Shown: positions 25,381-33,854 of the stretch, piece after piece
Numbering within the stretch: position 1 is the stretch's first letter
How the letters are laid out: every line of letters starts with the position of its first letter
Assembly (NCBI GenBank): GCA_036337295.1
Contig: JAYZEN010000002.1
Coordinates: 1-64,000, forward strand
Reading direction: 5' to 3'
DNA from: Ketobacter sp036337295
Lineage (GTDB): Bacteria > Pseudomonadota > Gammaproteobacteria > Pseudomonadales > Ketobacteraceae
Length of the DNA stretch: 64,000 bases
The notes under the pieces: model-generated
The model's database searches: none
Seen by the model: only the letters and a program-made list of their open reading frames with translations
Told to the model about the DNA's origin: nothing
Made by a program: the position numbers and the translations under genes

Positions 25381-25461
25381 TAGACAACACCTAGACAATA
25401 ACTTTGACAATCCGATATATGCAGATTTAAGATTCATATGTCTAGGACAATATATGGACAA
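25381..25461 (+). promoter_or_regulatory. Promoter with CarH/LitR-type repeated operator
   Basis: A sigma-70 promoter TTGACA (25404-25409), 18-bp spacer, TAAGAT (25428-25433) lies in front of the light cluster. GACAA recurs at 25383, 25394, 25406, 25446 and 25457, spaced 11 and 12 bp in the first group and 11 bp in the second; the third copy is part of the -35 box. CarH tetramers are known to bind tandem 11-bp repeats across a -35 box. The repressor encoded at 32803 is the likely binder. Sequence repeats are seen; binding is inferred. Confidence 0.55.
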
Positions 25462-25466
25462 ATAAA

Positions 25467-26432
25467 ATGGACCAGGCAACTTCCAAAATCCCCGTCGGCA
25501 TCAGCCGCTGCTTGTTGGGGGATAACGTGCGCTACAACGGCGACCACAAACACAACCGTTTCTGCACTTCTGTGCTGGCGGACCACTTTGAATTCGTGCC
25601 CACCTGCCCGGAGGTGGAAATCGGTTTGCCGGTACCCCGCAAACCCATTCGTCTGGTGGACATGGGCAATGACGTACGGGCACTGGAGAGCGATGACCCG
25701 AGCCGGGATCACAGCATTCCCCTGCTCCAGCATGGCCACGATTATGCCCGGGCACAGCCAGACCTGTGCGGCTTCATCGCCACCCCCAATTCACCCAGTT
25801 GTGGTGTGTTTGGGGTGAAGTTGTACCTGCCCAATGGGCACCCGGTGAACAAGACCGAGGGTTTGTTCAGCCGGGCCCTGCGTCAGTCCAATCCGCTGCT
25901 CCCCATCGAAGAGGCAGGGCGCCTTAATGACGCCGGCTTGCGGGAGAATTTTATCGTGCGCGTGTTCACCCTGCATCGCTGGAAGAACCTGGTGTCCACA
26001 GGCGTAACTGCCGCCGCACTGGTGGCGTTCCACAGTCGCCACAAGTACCTGGTGATGTCCCGTGACTACGCTGCCTACAAAACTCTTGGCCGTCTGCTAT
26101 CGCGCCTGGATCAACCGGACCTTCAGCCCATCGCTGACCAGTACATCAGGCTGCTGATGGCCGCCCTGGAAAACCCTCCCAAGCGGGGCACGCAGTGCAA
26201 TGTGCTGATGCACCTCATGGGCTACCTCAAACAGGTATTAAGCCCCCGTGACAAGCAGGAACTGGTGATCAGCATCGAGGACTATCGCCGCGGTATCGTG
26301 CCCTTGATTGTCCCCATCGCCCTGCTGCGTCATCACTTTGAACAAAAAGCGGAAGAGCACGCCTATCCGCTGCAACAACACTATCTGGCGCCATACCCCC
26401 ACGAGTTGGGTCTGCGCAGCCATATTTTTTAA
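25467..26432 (+). CDS. DUF523/DUF1722 protein (YbgA-like)
   Basis: A 321-residue cytoplasmic protein with an N-terminal DUF523 domain (GISRCLLGDNVRYNG, with conserved Cys residues also in CPEVEIGLPVPR and SPSCGVFGVK) and a C-terminal DUF1722/YbgA domain (SRHKYLVMSRDYAAYKTLGRL). E. coli ybgA likewise sits before the photolyase gene phrB. Biochemical role unknown; the conserved cysteines suggest metal or thiol chemistry. First gene of the probable light-induced operon; the intergenic distance to the photolyase is 40 bp. Confidence 0.85.
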   Translation: MDQATSKIPVGISRCLLGDNVRYNGDHKHNRFCTSVLADHFEFVPTCPEVEIGLPVPRKPIRLVDMGNDVRALESDDPSRDHSIPLLQHGHDYARAQPDLCGFIATPNSPSCGVFGVKLYLPNGHPVNKTEGLFSRALRQSNPLLPIEEAGRLNDAGLRENFIVRVFTLHRWKNLVSTGVTAAALVAFHSRHKYLVMSRDYAAYKTLGRLLSRLDQPDLQPIADQYIRLLMAALENPPKRGTQCNVLMHLMGYLKQVLSPRDKQELVISIEDYRRGIVPLIVPIALLRHHFEQKAEEHAYPLQQHYLAPYPHELGLRSHIF

Positions 26433-26472
26433 CAGCACGATTATTAATAGACACCATCACTGGGAGCACTAC

Positions 26473-27903
26473 ATGTTGCACGCCGTCTGGTTCCGCAACG
26501 ATCTTCGTACCCACGACAATCCGGCCCTGCACGCAGCCGCATCCAGTGGCAAGCCGGTGGTCGGATTTTATTTCTTTACACCGGCGCAACTGGCACAACA
26601 TGACGTGGGGCCAACCAAGCAGCGTTTCATCCTGGAAAACGTAGCGGCGCTGCGCGCAGAGCTGGCTGACTTGAACATCCCCCTGCTCGCCCTCTTGTGT
26701 GACGACTACCGCAGCTCGGTGGCGTTGCTGGTGAAACTTTGCCACCAGCATCAGGTGCAAACCCTGTTTGCCAACCGGGAGCTGGAACTGAACGAACGGC
26801 GGCGGGACAGCGATGCCCACCGTGCACTGCAACAGGCCGGCACCGGGATTCAATTTTATCAGGATCAGACCCTGCTGCCGGTGGGCCAGGTATTGACGGC
26901 CGAAGGCAACCCTTATCGGGTTTTCACACCATTCAAACGGGCCTGGCAGAAGCAGATCGCCGAGCACAGTCTGGCCAGCCTGCCGCGCCCCAGCGCCCAG
27001 TCCCCGCTGCCCATCGCCGCCACCCCCGAAGAAGAAATACTCTCCTGGCAGCATCCCACCGCGGCCAACCGCTTCTGGCAGGCCGGAAGCGAGGCGGCCT
27101 GGCAACGGCTGAATCAGTTCTCCGAGCGCCTGATGGACCATTACAAAGAGCGGCGGGACATACCTTCCCTGGGTGCCACCAGCCAATTGTCTCCCTACTT
27201 GGCGGTGGGCGCCATCTCGCCCCGCAGTTGTCTGCTGCAGGCTCTGAAGGGTAACCACTTTGAGTGGGATTCCGGCAATCCCGGCATTCTCACCTGGATC
27301 AACGAATTGGTCTGGCGGGAATTTTACAAGCACCTTTCCTATCACTACCCGGAACTCAGTAAGGGTGAAGCCTTCAATCCACAGACCCGGTTCATTCCCT
27401 GGTCCAGAGACCCGGACCATCTGCAACGTTGGCAACAGGGCATGACCGGCTACCCGTTGGTGGATGCCGGCATGCGGCAACTCAATCAGCTGGGCTGGAT
27501 GCACAACCGGCTGCGCATGCTCACAGCGATGTTTTTTACCAAGCAGCTGTTCATGGACTGGCGCCTGGGGGAGGCTTATTTCATGCAGACCCTGATCGAC
27601 AGCGATTATGCCGCCAACAACGGCGGCTGGCAGTGGTCCGCCTCCACCGGTGCCGATGCTGCCCCCTACTTTCGTGTTTTCAACCCGGTCCGCCAGTCGC
27701 AACGCTTTGACGCCAACGGCGACTTCATTCGCCAGTGGGTGCCGGAGCTGGCGCAATTGGGCCCCAGGCAAATTCACGATCCGACCCCGCTGGAACGACA
27801 GCTGTGCGGTTACCCGCAACCCATTGTGGATCACCGCACTTCAGTAGAACAGGTCAAACAAGCCTTCAAAAATGCCCAGGCCATGGCCGCGGAGATAGCG
27901 TGA
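26473..27903 (+). CDS. phrB: Deoxyribodipyrimidine photolyase
   Basis: Class I CPD photolyase of 476 residues that splits cyclobutane pyrimidine dimers with blue light, using FAD and an antenna chromophore. The N-terminal alpha/beta antenna domain starts VWFRNDLRTHDNPAL; the FAD-binding helical domain has SPYLAVGAISPR, WINELVWREFYKHL, GYPLVDAGMRQLNQLGWMHN and NNGGWQWSASTGADAAPYFR. Start at ATG 26473 with GGGAG 8 bases upstream. Its TGA overlaps the ATG of the next gene by one base, so the genes are coupled. Confidence 0.95.
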   Translation: MLHAVWFRNDLRTHDNPALHAAASSGKPVVGFYFFTPAQLAQHDVGPTKQRFILENVAALRAELADLNIPLLALLCDDYRSSVALLVKLCHQHQVQTLFANRELELNERRRDSDAHRALQQAGTGIQFYQDQTLLPVGQVLTAEGNPYRVFTPFKRAWQKQIAEHSLASLPRPSAQSPLPIAATPEEEILSWQHPTAANRFWQAGSEAAWQRLNQFSERLMDHYKERRDIPSLGATSQLSPYLAVGAISPRSCLLQALKGNHFEWDSGNPGILTWINELVWREFYKHLSYHYPELSKGEAFNPQTRFIPWSRDPDHLQRWQQGMTGYPLVDAGMRQLNQLGWMHNRLRMLTAMFFTKQLFMDWRLGEAYFMQTLIDSDYAANNGGWQWSASTGADAAPYFRVFNPVRQSQRFDANGDFIRQWVPELAQLGPRQIHDPTPLERQLCGYPQPIVDHRTSVEQVKQAFKNAQAMAAEIA

Positions 27904-28667
27904 TGGAATTGCGCAACAACGTCATCTGGATCACCGGCGCCTCCAGCGGCATCGGACGCGCCCTGGCCATCCAGCTGGCCCGCTACAACACAGTCATTGC
28001 CACTGCTCGCTCTCAGGACAAGCTGCTGCAACTGAAGGAGGAAGTTCCGGAGATTGTGATCCGGCACACGGACGTTACCCAAATGTCGCAACTGGCGGAC
28101 ACCAGCGCCTTCATCGACCATATGTTCGGACGCCTGGATTGCCTGATCGCCAACGCCGGTCACTGCGAATACCTGGACGTGCGCCACTTCGACAGTGGTG
28201 TCGCGCGGCGCATGATGGAAACCAACTATCTGGGCTTCGTCTATACGCTGGAATCCTGCCTGCACCTGCTGCGGCTCTCCGACCACCCCCATATTGTCGC
28301 CATGAGCAGCAGCTCGGTTTACGCGGGTCTGCCCAGGGCCGAAGCCTACAGCGCAGCCAAAGCCGCCATCTCCCAGTTTATGGAATCCCTGGCCTCCGAC
28401 CTGAAACCGGAAGGATTTGCCCTCAGCGTGATTCACCCGGGCTTTGTGGATACCGAGCTCACCCGGGACAACGATTTCCCCATGCCGTTGCTGATGTCCT
28501 CCGAGCAGGCGGCAACGCGCATCATTAAAGGCATCGAGCATGGTCGCTTCAATATTGATTTCCCCAAGCCTTTGACGTGGGTACTGCGCTGCCTCAGGTC
28601 CACCCCCCATTTCCTGCGTCACCGTATTACCAGCAGCCTCTCCAGGAACGTATACCATGACCTATAA
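27903..28667 (+). CDS. Short-chain dehydrogenase/reductase of the light cluster
   Basis: A 254-residue classical SDR: the NAD(P) motif TGASSGIGRALA (residues 11-22), NAG in LIANAGHCEY, the catalytic Ser in MSSSSVYAG and YSAAK (Tyr-x3-Lys), plus HPGFVDTEL. Overlaps the photolyase stop by one base and the next gene by 11 bp. SDRs with this neighbour set recur in photolyase clusters of many proteobacteria; the substrate is not known, and a lipid intermediate is a reasonable guess from its neighbours. Confidence 0.88.
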   Translation: MELRNNVIWITGASSGIGRALAIQLARYNTVIATARSQDKLLQLKEEVPEIVIRHTDVTQMSQLADTSAFIDHMFGRLDCLIANAGHCEYLDVRHFDSGVARRMMETNYLGFVYTLESCLHLLRLSDHPHIVAMSSSSVYAGLPRAEAYSAAKAAISQFMESLASDLKPEGFALSVIHPGFVDTELTRDNDFPMPLLMSSEQAATRIIKGIEHGRFNIDFPKPLTWVLRCLRSTPHFLRHRITSSLSRNVYHDL

Positions 28668-29961
28668 ACACATCGCCGTCATCGGCAGCGGCATCTCCGG
28701 CCTGACCACCAGCTACTTGTTGCAACGTCGCTACCAGGTGACCCTGTTCGAACAGGAGGACTATCTGGGCGGCCACACCAACACCGTGGACATCGAACAC
28801 AATGGCCGGGTTTACCCGGTGAACACCGGCTTCATTGTTTTCAATGACTGGACCTATCCCAATTTCATTCGCCTGATGGATCATCTGGGTGTGGCCAGCG
28901 AAGATTCCGACATGAGTTTCAGCGTACGTTGCGATCGCAGCGGCCTGGAATACAACGGCTCCACCCTCAACACCCTGTTCTGCCAACGGCGCAACCTGGT
29001 GAATCTGCGTTTCTGGCGCATGATCCAGGACATCATGCGTTTCAACAAGGAAGCCACCCGCCATTACCTGAGCGGCGCCTTGGACAACGGCATCACATTG
29101 CAGGAATACCTGAACCGTGAAGGCTACGGCGATGCCTTCCGCCAGTACTACATTATTCCCATGGGGGCAGCCATCTGGTCAGCGCCGGAAGCGGACATGA
29201 TGGCGTTTCCCGCGGCCTTTTTTATTCGGTTCTTCCACCATCATGGGCTCCTGTCTGTGAGCAACCGCCCGCAATGGCGGGTGATCAGTGGTGGCTCCCG
29301 ATCCTACGTGGATGTGCTCAAACGCGAACTGACTGGAGCCGTGCATCTACAGCGGGGCATTCGTCGGGTAACCCGCCATGAGCACGGAGTCCGGCTTACC
29401 GACCACCAGGGTGCAGAGCATGACTTCGATGCTGTGGTGTTTGCCTGTCACAGCGACCAGGCCCTTGCCATGCTGGCACAACCCAGTGTGCAGGAACAGA
29501 GCATACTGGCGGCGATTCCCTATCAGGACAACAGCGTGGTACTGCATACCGACACGCGCCTGTTGCCCCGCAACAAAAACGGGTGGGCGGCCTGGAACTA
29601 CCGCATTCCCACCCACGCAGAGCAGCCGGTGACGGTCACCTACAACATGAACATTCTGCAGAATTTCGATTCCGACACCACGTTCTGCGTCAGCCTGAAT
29701 CAGGATGCCGATATCGATCCCGCCACCATTTTGCGCCGCTATCGCTACAGTCACCCGGCCTTCACCCAGGCCGGCGCTGAAGCTCAAAACAGGTTTGACG
29801 AGATCAACGGTCATCAGCACACGTTCTATTGCGGTGCCTACTGGTTCAATGGTTTTCACGAAGACGGGGTCAACAGCGCCATTCGGGTGGCCGAGTCCCT
29901 GAACGTCCACTTTGATGAACGGGTGCCCGCATGCACAGCGCACTCTACCAGGGCTTTGTAA
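28657..29961 (+). CDS. FAD-dependent amine-oxidase-like oxidoreductase
   Basis: A 434-residue flavoprotein. The N-terminal Rossmann motif is VIGSGISGLTTSYLL (residues 8-22), then FEQEDYLGGHTNTVD and GFIVFNDWTYPNF; the C-terminus has NRFDEINGHQHTFYCGAYW and FHEDGVNSAIRVAESL, which closes the FAD site. It belongs to the NAD/FAD amine-oxidase superfamily subgroup found beside DUF1365 and Cfa genes and probably acts on a fatty-acyl or other lipid group. CCAGGA precedes the ATG. The end overlaps the DUF1365 gene by 31 bp. Confidence 0.87.
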   Translation: MTYKHIAVIGSGISGLTTSYLLQRRYQVTLFEQEDYLGGHTNTVDIEHNGRVYPVNTGFIVFNDWTYPNFIRLMDHLGVASEDSDMSFSVRCDRSGLEYNGSTLNTLFCQRRNLVNLRFWRMIQDIMRFNKEATRHYLSGALDNGITLQEYLNREGYGDAFRQYYIIPMGAAIWSAPEADMMAFPAAFFIRFFHHHGLLSVSNRPQWRVISGGSRSYVDVLKRELTGAVHLQRGIRRVTRHEHGVRLTDHQGAEHDFDAVVFACHSDQALAMLAQPSVQEQSILAAIPYQDNSVVLHTDTRLLPRNKNGWAAWNYRIPTHAEQPVTVTYNMNILQNFDSDTTFCVSLNQDADIDPATILRRYRYSHPAFTQAGAEAQNRFDEINGHQHTFYCGAYWFNGFHEDGVNSAIRVAESLNVHFDERVPACTAHSTRAL

Positions 29962-30674
29962 CCCACCTGCGCCGCCAGGCGCCGGCACATCAGTTCCGCT
30001 ACCCCATGTTCATGCTGTACCTGGACCTGGATGAGCTGGGCCCGTTTTTCCAGACCTCCCCACTGTGGTCCCGCGAGCGCTTCAACTGGGCCAGCTTCCA
30101 TCGCGAAGACTATCTGCGACCGGACATACCCGATCTGAAGCAGGCGGTGAGCGCTGAAATAGAACGCCAGACCGGACAGACATTCAGCGGCCGCGTGTGT
30201 CTGCTGGGCCACTTGCGTTATCTCGGCATCTGTTTCAATCCGGCCACGTTCTATTTTTGCTTTGAGGGAGACCAACTTAAATATGTTGTCACGGAAGTCA
30301 CCAACACCCCCTGGCAGGAAAAACATACTTACGTGCTGACCGAGGCGGAACTCCAACGCAGCGAGAACACCGAAAAGCGCTTCCATGTGTCCCCGTTTCT
30401 GGACATGGAGCTGCAGTACCGCTGGCGGATACCCGCCCCTTCCCAAACTGCGACGATCTCCATTCGCTGCCTGCGCAACGGGAACACCGTATTCACGGCA
30501 CTGCTGGAACTGGAACGCATGGCCGCCACCCGGCGCAACCTGAACCGCATCCTGTTCAGATTTCCCGTGGTGACACTAAAAACCATCAGCGGCATCTACT
30601 GGCAGGCTCTTAAGCTCTGGCTCAAGGGCGCACGCTTTTATCATCATCCCAACCTTCCTGAGGACCCATCATGA
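29931..30674 (+). CDS. DUF1365 protein
   Basis: A 247-residue protein of the DUF1365 family. Typical segments are FRYPMFMLYLDLDEL, FNWASFHREDYL, GRVCLLGHLRYLGICFNPATFYFCF and the VTEVTNTPWQEKHTY block. DUF1365 nearly always sits between an FAD oxidoreductase and a cyclopropane-synthase-like enzyme; its function is not established. Overlap with both neighbours (31 bp and a 4-bp ATGA) supports tight co-translation and a shared pathway. Confidence 0.9.
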   Translation: MHSALYQGFVTHLRRQAPAHQFRYPMFMLYLDLDELGPFFQTSPLWSRERFNWASFHREDYLRPDIPDLKQAVSAEIERQTGQTFSGRVCLLGHLRYLGICFNPATFYFCFEGDQLKYVVTEVTNTPWQEKHTYVLTEAELQRSENTEKRFHVSPFLDMELQYRWRIPAPSQTATISIRCLRNGNTVFTALLELERMAATRRNLNRILFRFPVVTLKTISGIYWQALKLWLKGARFYHHPNLPEDPS

Positions 30675-31930
30675 ACTCCACCACATTGACCACATCGGCC
30701 CCGCTCAAAGGTATAAAACGGCTCTGCAAACAACAACTGTTCAGGCTGTTACAACAAGTCGACTACGGCACCCTGAAGGTGACCGATGCAGAAGGCTGCT
30801 ATACCTTCACCGGAAAAAAACAGGCCGATTCAGTGGTGGCCGAAATCGTGATCCATGATCCGGCCTGTTATCCCGCCATGGTTCTGGGGGGCAGCATCGG
30901 CGCCGGCGAAGCCTACATGTCTGGGGATTGGGACTCGCCCAACACCACCGACGTCATCCGCTTCATGAGCCAGAACCTTGCCACCGTGCAGCGGCTGGAG
31001 TCCGGATTTGCCCTGTTATCAAAGCCGGCACAGCTGGCCTATCACCTCAGCAACCGCAACACGGAGAAAGGCTCACGCCGTAACATTGCCGCCCACTACG
31101 ACCTGGGCAACGAGATGTTCAAGCTGTTTCTGGACCCCACCATGATGTATTCCTCTGCGGTTTTCCCTCACCCCGAAGCATCACTGCAGCAAGGCTCACT
31201 CTATAAATTACAGCGCATCTGCCAGAAGCTGGACCTGAAGCCCAGCGATCACCTGGTGGAAATCGGCACCGGCTGGGGCGGCATGGCTATTTATGCGGCC
31301 AGTCACTACGGTTGCCGCGTGACCACCACGACCATTTCCCAGCAGCAATACGACTACGCCCGGGAACAAATCCAGCAAGCCGGTGTTGGCCACCTGGTCA
31401 CCCTGCTCAAGGAGGACTACCGTAACCTGCAGGGCAAGTACAACAAGCTGGTGTCCATTGAAATGATCGAGGCCGTAGGGCATCAGTACTATCCGGACTA
31501 CTTCCGCGCTCTCGGCCGCCTGCTTGAAGAGGATGGACTGGCGCTGATTCAGGCCATTACCCTTGATGATCAACGCTACGAAAAAGCCAAAAACAATATC
31601 GACTGGATTCAACGCTACATATTCCCTGGCGCCTGCCTGCCGTCGGTGAAAGCCCTGACCGAGGTCAGTGGGCGCAACAGCGATCTGGCACTCACCCACC
31701 TGGAAGACATCACGCCCCACTATGCCCGCACTCTGCAATTGTGGCGGCAACAATTCTTCGACAATATCGATGCTATTCGTGCCCTGGGTTACAACGAGGA
31801 ATTCATTCGCATGTGGGATTACTACTTCTGCTACTGCGAGGGCGGCTTTGCCGAGCGCATCATCGGTGACGTGCAGATGCTGTTCGCCAAGCCGATGTAT
31901 CGCGGCCCGTCGGTACTGGGTCAACTGTAA
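30671..31930 (+). CDS. cfa: Cyclopropane-fatty-acyl-phospholipid synthase family methyltransferase
   Basis: A 419-residue SAM-dependent enzyme that adds a methylene group across double bonds of membrane-lipid acyl chains. The SAM motif is VEIGTGWGGMAIYAA; the chain-binding and catalytic parts include EMIEAVGHQYYPDYF, YIFPGACLPS and the CYCEGGFAER segment near the C-terminus. Length is a little above E. coli Cfa. The context (photolyase, FAD oxidoreductase, DUF1365, light repressor) suggests a specialised form that makes a protective fatty acid, possibly on the way to a furan fatty acid as in the singlet-oxygen response of Rhodobacter. That last step is inference. Confidence 0.92.
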   Translation: MNSTTLTTSAPLKGIKRLCKQQLFRLLQQVDYGTLKVTDAEGCYTFTGKKQADSVVAEIVIHDPACYPAMVLGGSIGAGEAYMSGDWDSPNTTDVIRFMSQNLATVQRLESGFALLSKPAQLAYHLSNRNTEKGSRRNIAAHYDLGNEMFKLFLDPTMMYSSAVFPHPEASLQQGSLYKLQRICQKLDLKPSDHLVEIGTGWGGMAIYAASHYGCRVTTTTISQQQYDYAREQIQQAGVGHLVTLLKEDYRNLQGKYNKLVSIEMIEAVGHQYYPDYFRALGRLLEEDGLALIQAITLDDQRYEKAKNNIDWIQRYIFPGACLPSVKALTEVSGRNSDLALTHLEDITPHYARTLQLWRQQFFDNIDAIRALGYNEEFIRMWDYYFCYCEGGFAERIIGDVQMLFAKPMYRGPSVLGQL

Positions 31931-31962
31931 CAGGCCAGCCACACCGCAGGGAGGTCAAAACC

Positions 31963-32763
31963 ATGCGAATTGCATTGCCCGTTTTTCTGCTGGGGTTACT
32001 GGTTTCCAGCACAGGCCGCACTCAACCCCAAATGGCACCCACAATGACACCTCATATGACACCCCAAACAATACAGGCGGCCACCATTGTCGGCTATGCC
32101 TATCATGAGCGAACCGGGGCCCTGTTCTTCACCGAAGCCTACCGCAACCGGTTCGATGAGCAGGGCCGTCTGCTTTCCAGCGCTGTCGAATATCGGCCGG
32201 CGCAAGGCACCCCCCCCCTGGCCAGCAAAGCGTTGGATTACGCCAAACACCCGTACGCCCCGGAATTCACCTTCGCCAACCATGCCGCCGATTACCAGGA
32301 AGCACTGTACTGGCAAGGTCCCGATCAGGTACTGGTACGATCTAAGGCAGCTGGTGAAGAGTGGCTGGAGCGGCGCTTGCGGATTCCGGAGCCGGTGGTG
32401 GCGGATGCCGGCTTTGATGCTTTCCTGAAGGACAATATGGACAGGCTGCAGGACGGCCAGTCGCTGCGGTTCAACTTCATCAATCCGGCACGCCTGGACT
32501 GGTTCCGTTTTCGCGCTGATCCACTGGAGCAATCCCCGCATACCATCACCCTGCGGGTGTATCCGGAAAACACCCTGTTGCGATGGTTGGTGGACCCCAT
32601 TCTACTGACCTATGAACTGGCCACGCACCCGGATGCCCGTCCGAAGCTGATGCATTACAGCGGTCAGACCAATATGCAGCTTTCAGGCGACCGACCTGTG
32701 GTGGCAAACATATTTTATGAATACCCGCAGCAGACCGCGCAACCGATTGTGAACCTGTTCTGA
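31963..32763 (+). CDS. Exported hypothetical protein in the light cluster
   Basis: A 266-residue protein with signal peptide MRIALPVFLLGLLVSSTG and GGGAGG ribosome site. The mature part begins with a threonine/methionine/proline stretch, then a beta-rich domain (ATIVGYAYHERTGALFFTE, VLVRSKAAGEEWLERRL, LRFNFINPARLDWFRFRAD, HTITLRVYPENTLLRWLVD). There is no lipobox. I do not recognise a named family. It follows cfa by 32 bp in the same direction and probably acts in the periplasm in the same process. Confidence 0.8.
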   Translation: MRIALPVFLLGLLVSSTGRTQPQMAPTMTPHMTPQTIQAATIVGYAYHERTGALFFTEAYRNRFDEQGRLLSSAVEYRPAQGTPPLASKALDYAKHPYAPEFTFANHAADYQEALYWQGPDQVLVRSKAAGEEWLERRLRIPEPVVADAGFDAFLKDNMDRLQDGQSLRFNFINPARLDWFRFRADPLEQSPHTITLRVYPENTLLRWLVDPILLTYELATHPDARPKLMHYSGQTNMQLSGDRPVVANIFYEYPQQTAQPIVNLF

Positions 32764-32802
32764 CGGGTTACAATAGCGCTTTCACATACGAGGTTACAGG
32801 CA

Positions 32803-33696
32803 GTGCACACCATCCAGTCCGTGGCAGAAAAAACCGGTCTCACCCCGGATGTGATTCGCATCTGGGAGCGGCGTTATAATGTGGTTGCCCCGGAGCGCAC
32901 GCCATCCAATCAACGCCTTTACAGCGACCAGGATATAGAACGCCTGAGCCTGTTACGGCGGGTGACCGAGCAGGGGCGACGCATCAGTGCGGTGGCCGCA
33001 CTCAGCAATGAGGAATTGCGCGACATTACAGCCTCCACCATCCCGAGCAGCCGCCCAGCGGCAAACCTGGCGGTGAACCAAACCATCGCCGAGGCCATCG
33101 ACGCCATCATCGAACTCAACCCGGTGCGGCTGGAACAGACCCTGCACCAGGCTTTTGTCGGTATGGGCTCAGTGGGCTTCATGCTGCACTTTCTCTACCC
33201 GCTGATGGAGCAGGTGGGTGAACTGTGGCGCAGCGGAGCGGCACGCACCTGCCAGGAGCACTTTTCCAGTGCCCATGTGCGATCCTTCCTGGGCCGCTTC
33301 ATGCTGGAAGCCAACACCGACGCCCACGGCCCCAGAATCATCGTTGCCACACTGCCGGGGCAACTTCACGAATTGGGGGCCACCATGTCGGCGGTGGTAG
33401 CAGCCCAAAGTGGTTGGAACGTGATTTACCTTGGCGCCGCCGTGCCCCTTGAGGAAGTGATGTTCTGCGCTGAGGACAAAGCCGCCCGCGCCGTGGCCAT
33501 CAGCCTGGGTTATCCCATGGACGACCCATCCATTCCACTGCAACTGGAACAACTGGAGCGTGGCCTGCCGACCCAGTGCCGGCTCATCGTCGGCGGCAGC
33601 AGCGCGGCACGCTACAACACCACCCTGGCGCAGATCGGCGCCCTGCAGGTGGATTCGCTGAGCAACCTGTCCGGAGCCCTGGATTCCCTGCGTTGA
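32803..33696 (+). CDS. CarH/LitR-type B12-dependent light-sensing MerR repressor
   Basis: A 297-residue regulator. The N-terminal MerR helix-turn-helix (IQSVAEKTGLTPDVIRIWERRY) is followed by a cobalamin-binding unit: the helix-bundle motif W-x9-EH is exact (Trp142, Glu152, His153), and the B12 fold has GQLHELG with the candidate axial ligand His189 and IVGGSSAA. In CarH proteins adenosylcobalamin holds a DNA-bound tetramer in the dark; light breaks it up and turns on target genes. The gene closes the photolyase/lipid cluster and probably controls the promoter at 25381-25461. It begins with GTG. Confidence 0.88.
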   Translation: MHTIQSVAEKTGLTPDVIRIWERRYNVVAPERTPSNQRLYSDQDIERLSLLRRVTEQGRRISAVAALSNEELRDITASTIPSSRPAANLAVNQTIAEAIDAIIELNPVRLEQTLHQAFVGMGSVGFMLHFLYPLMEQVGELWRSGAARTCQEHFSSAHVRSFLGRFMLEANTDAHGPRIIVATLPGQLHELGATMSAVVAAQSGWNVIYLGAAVPLEEVMFCAEDKAARAVAISLGYPMDDPSIPLQLEQLERGLPTQCRLIVGGSSAARYNTTLAQIGALQVDSLSNLSGALDSLR

Positions 33697-33785
33697 GTTG
33701 GTAACAGTCCTGACAAAACTACCCAGCGCAGCCCCAACCAAACCACGGCAAACAGACCCCGGCCGTAAAATAAATCCCTGCCCCA

Positions 33786-33815
33786 CTTGAAAATTGCCAT
33801 CCCGGCACCGATATA
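33786..33815 (+). promoter_or_regulatory. Sigma-32-like heat-shock promoter of lon
   Basis: CTTGAAA (33786-33792), a 15-bp spacer, then CCGATATA (33808-33815) matches the heat-shock sigma consensus CTTGAAA-N13-15-CCCCATnT well in its -35 and partly in its -10. It is 40 bp before the lon start; lon is a heat-shock gene in E. coli. Confidence 0.55.
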
Positions 33816-33854
33816 AATGGATATTTCATTTTCTGCAACACGGGTGGACACCAG

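Noticed and set aside
26269..27834. A 521-codon minus-strand frame opposite phrB
   Set aside because: Shadow of the photolyase gene, which has all family motifs.
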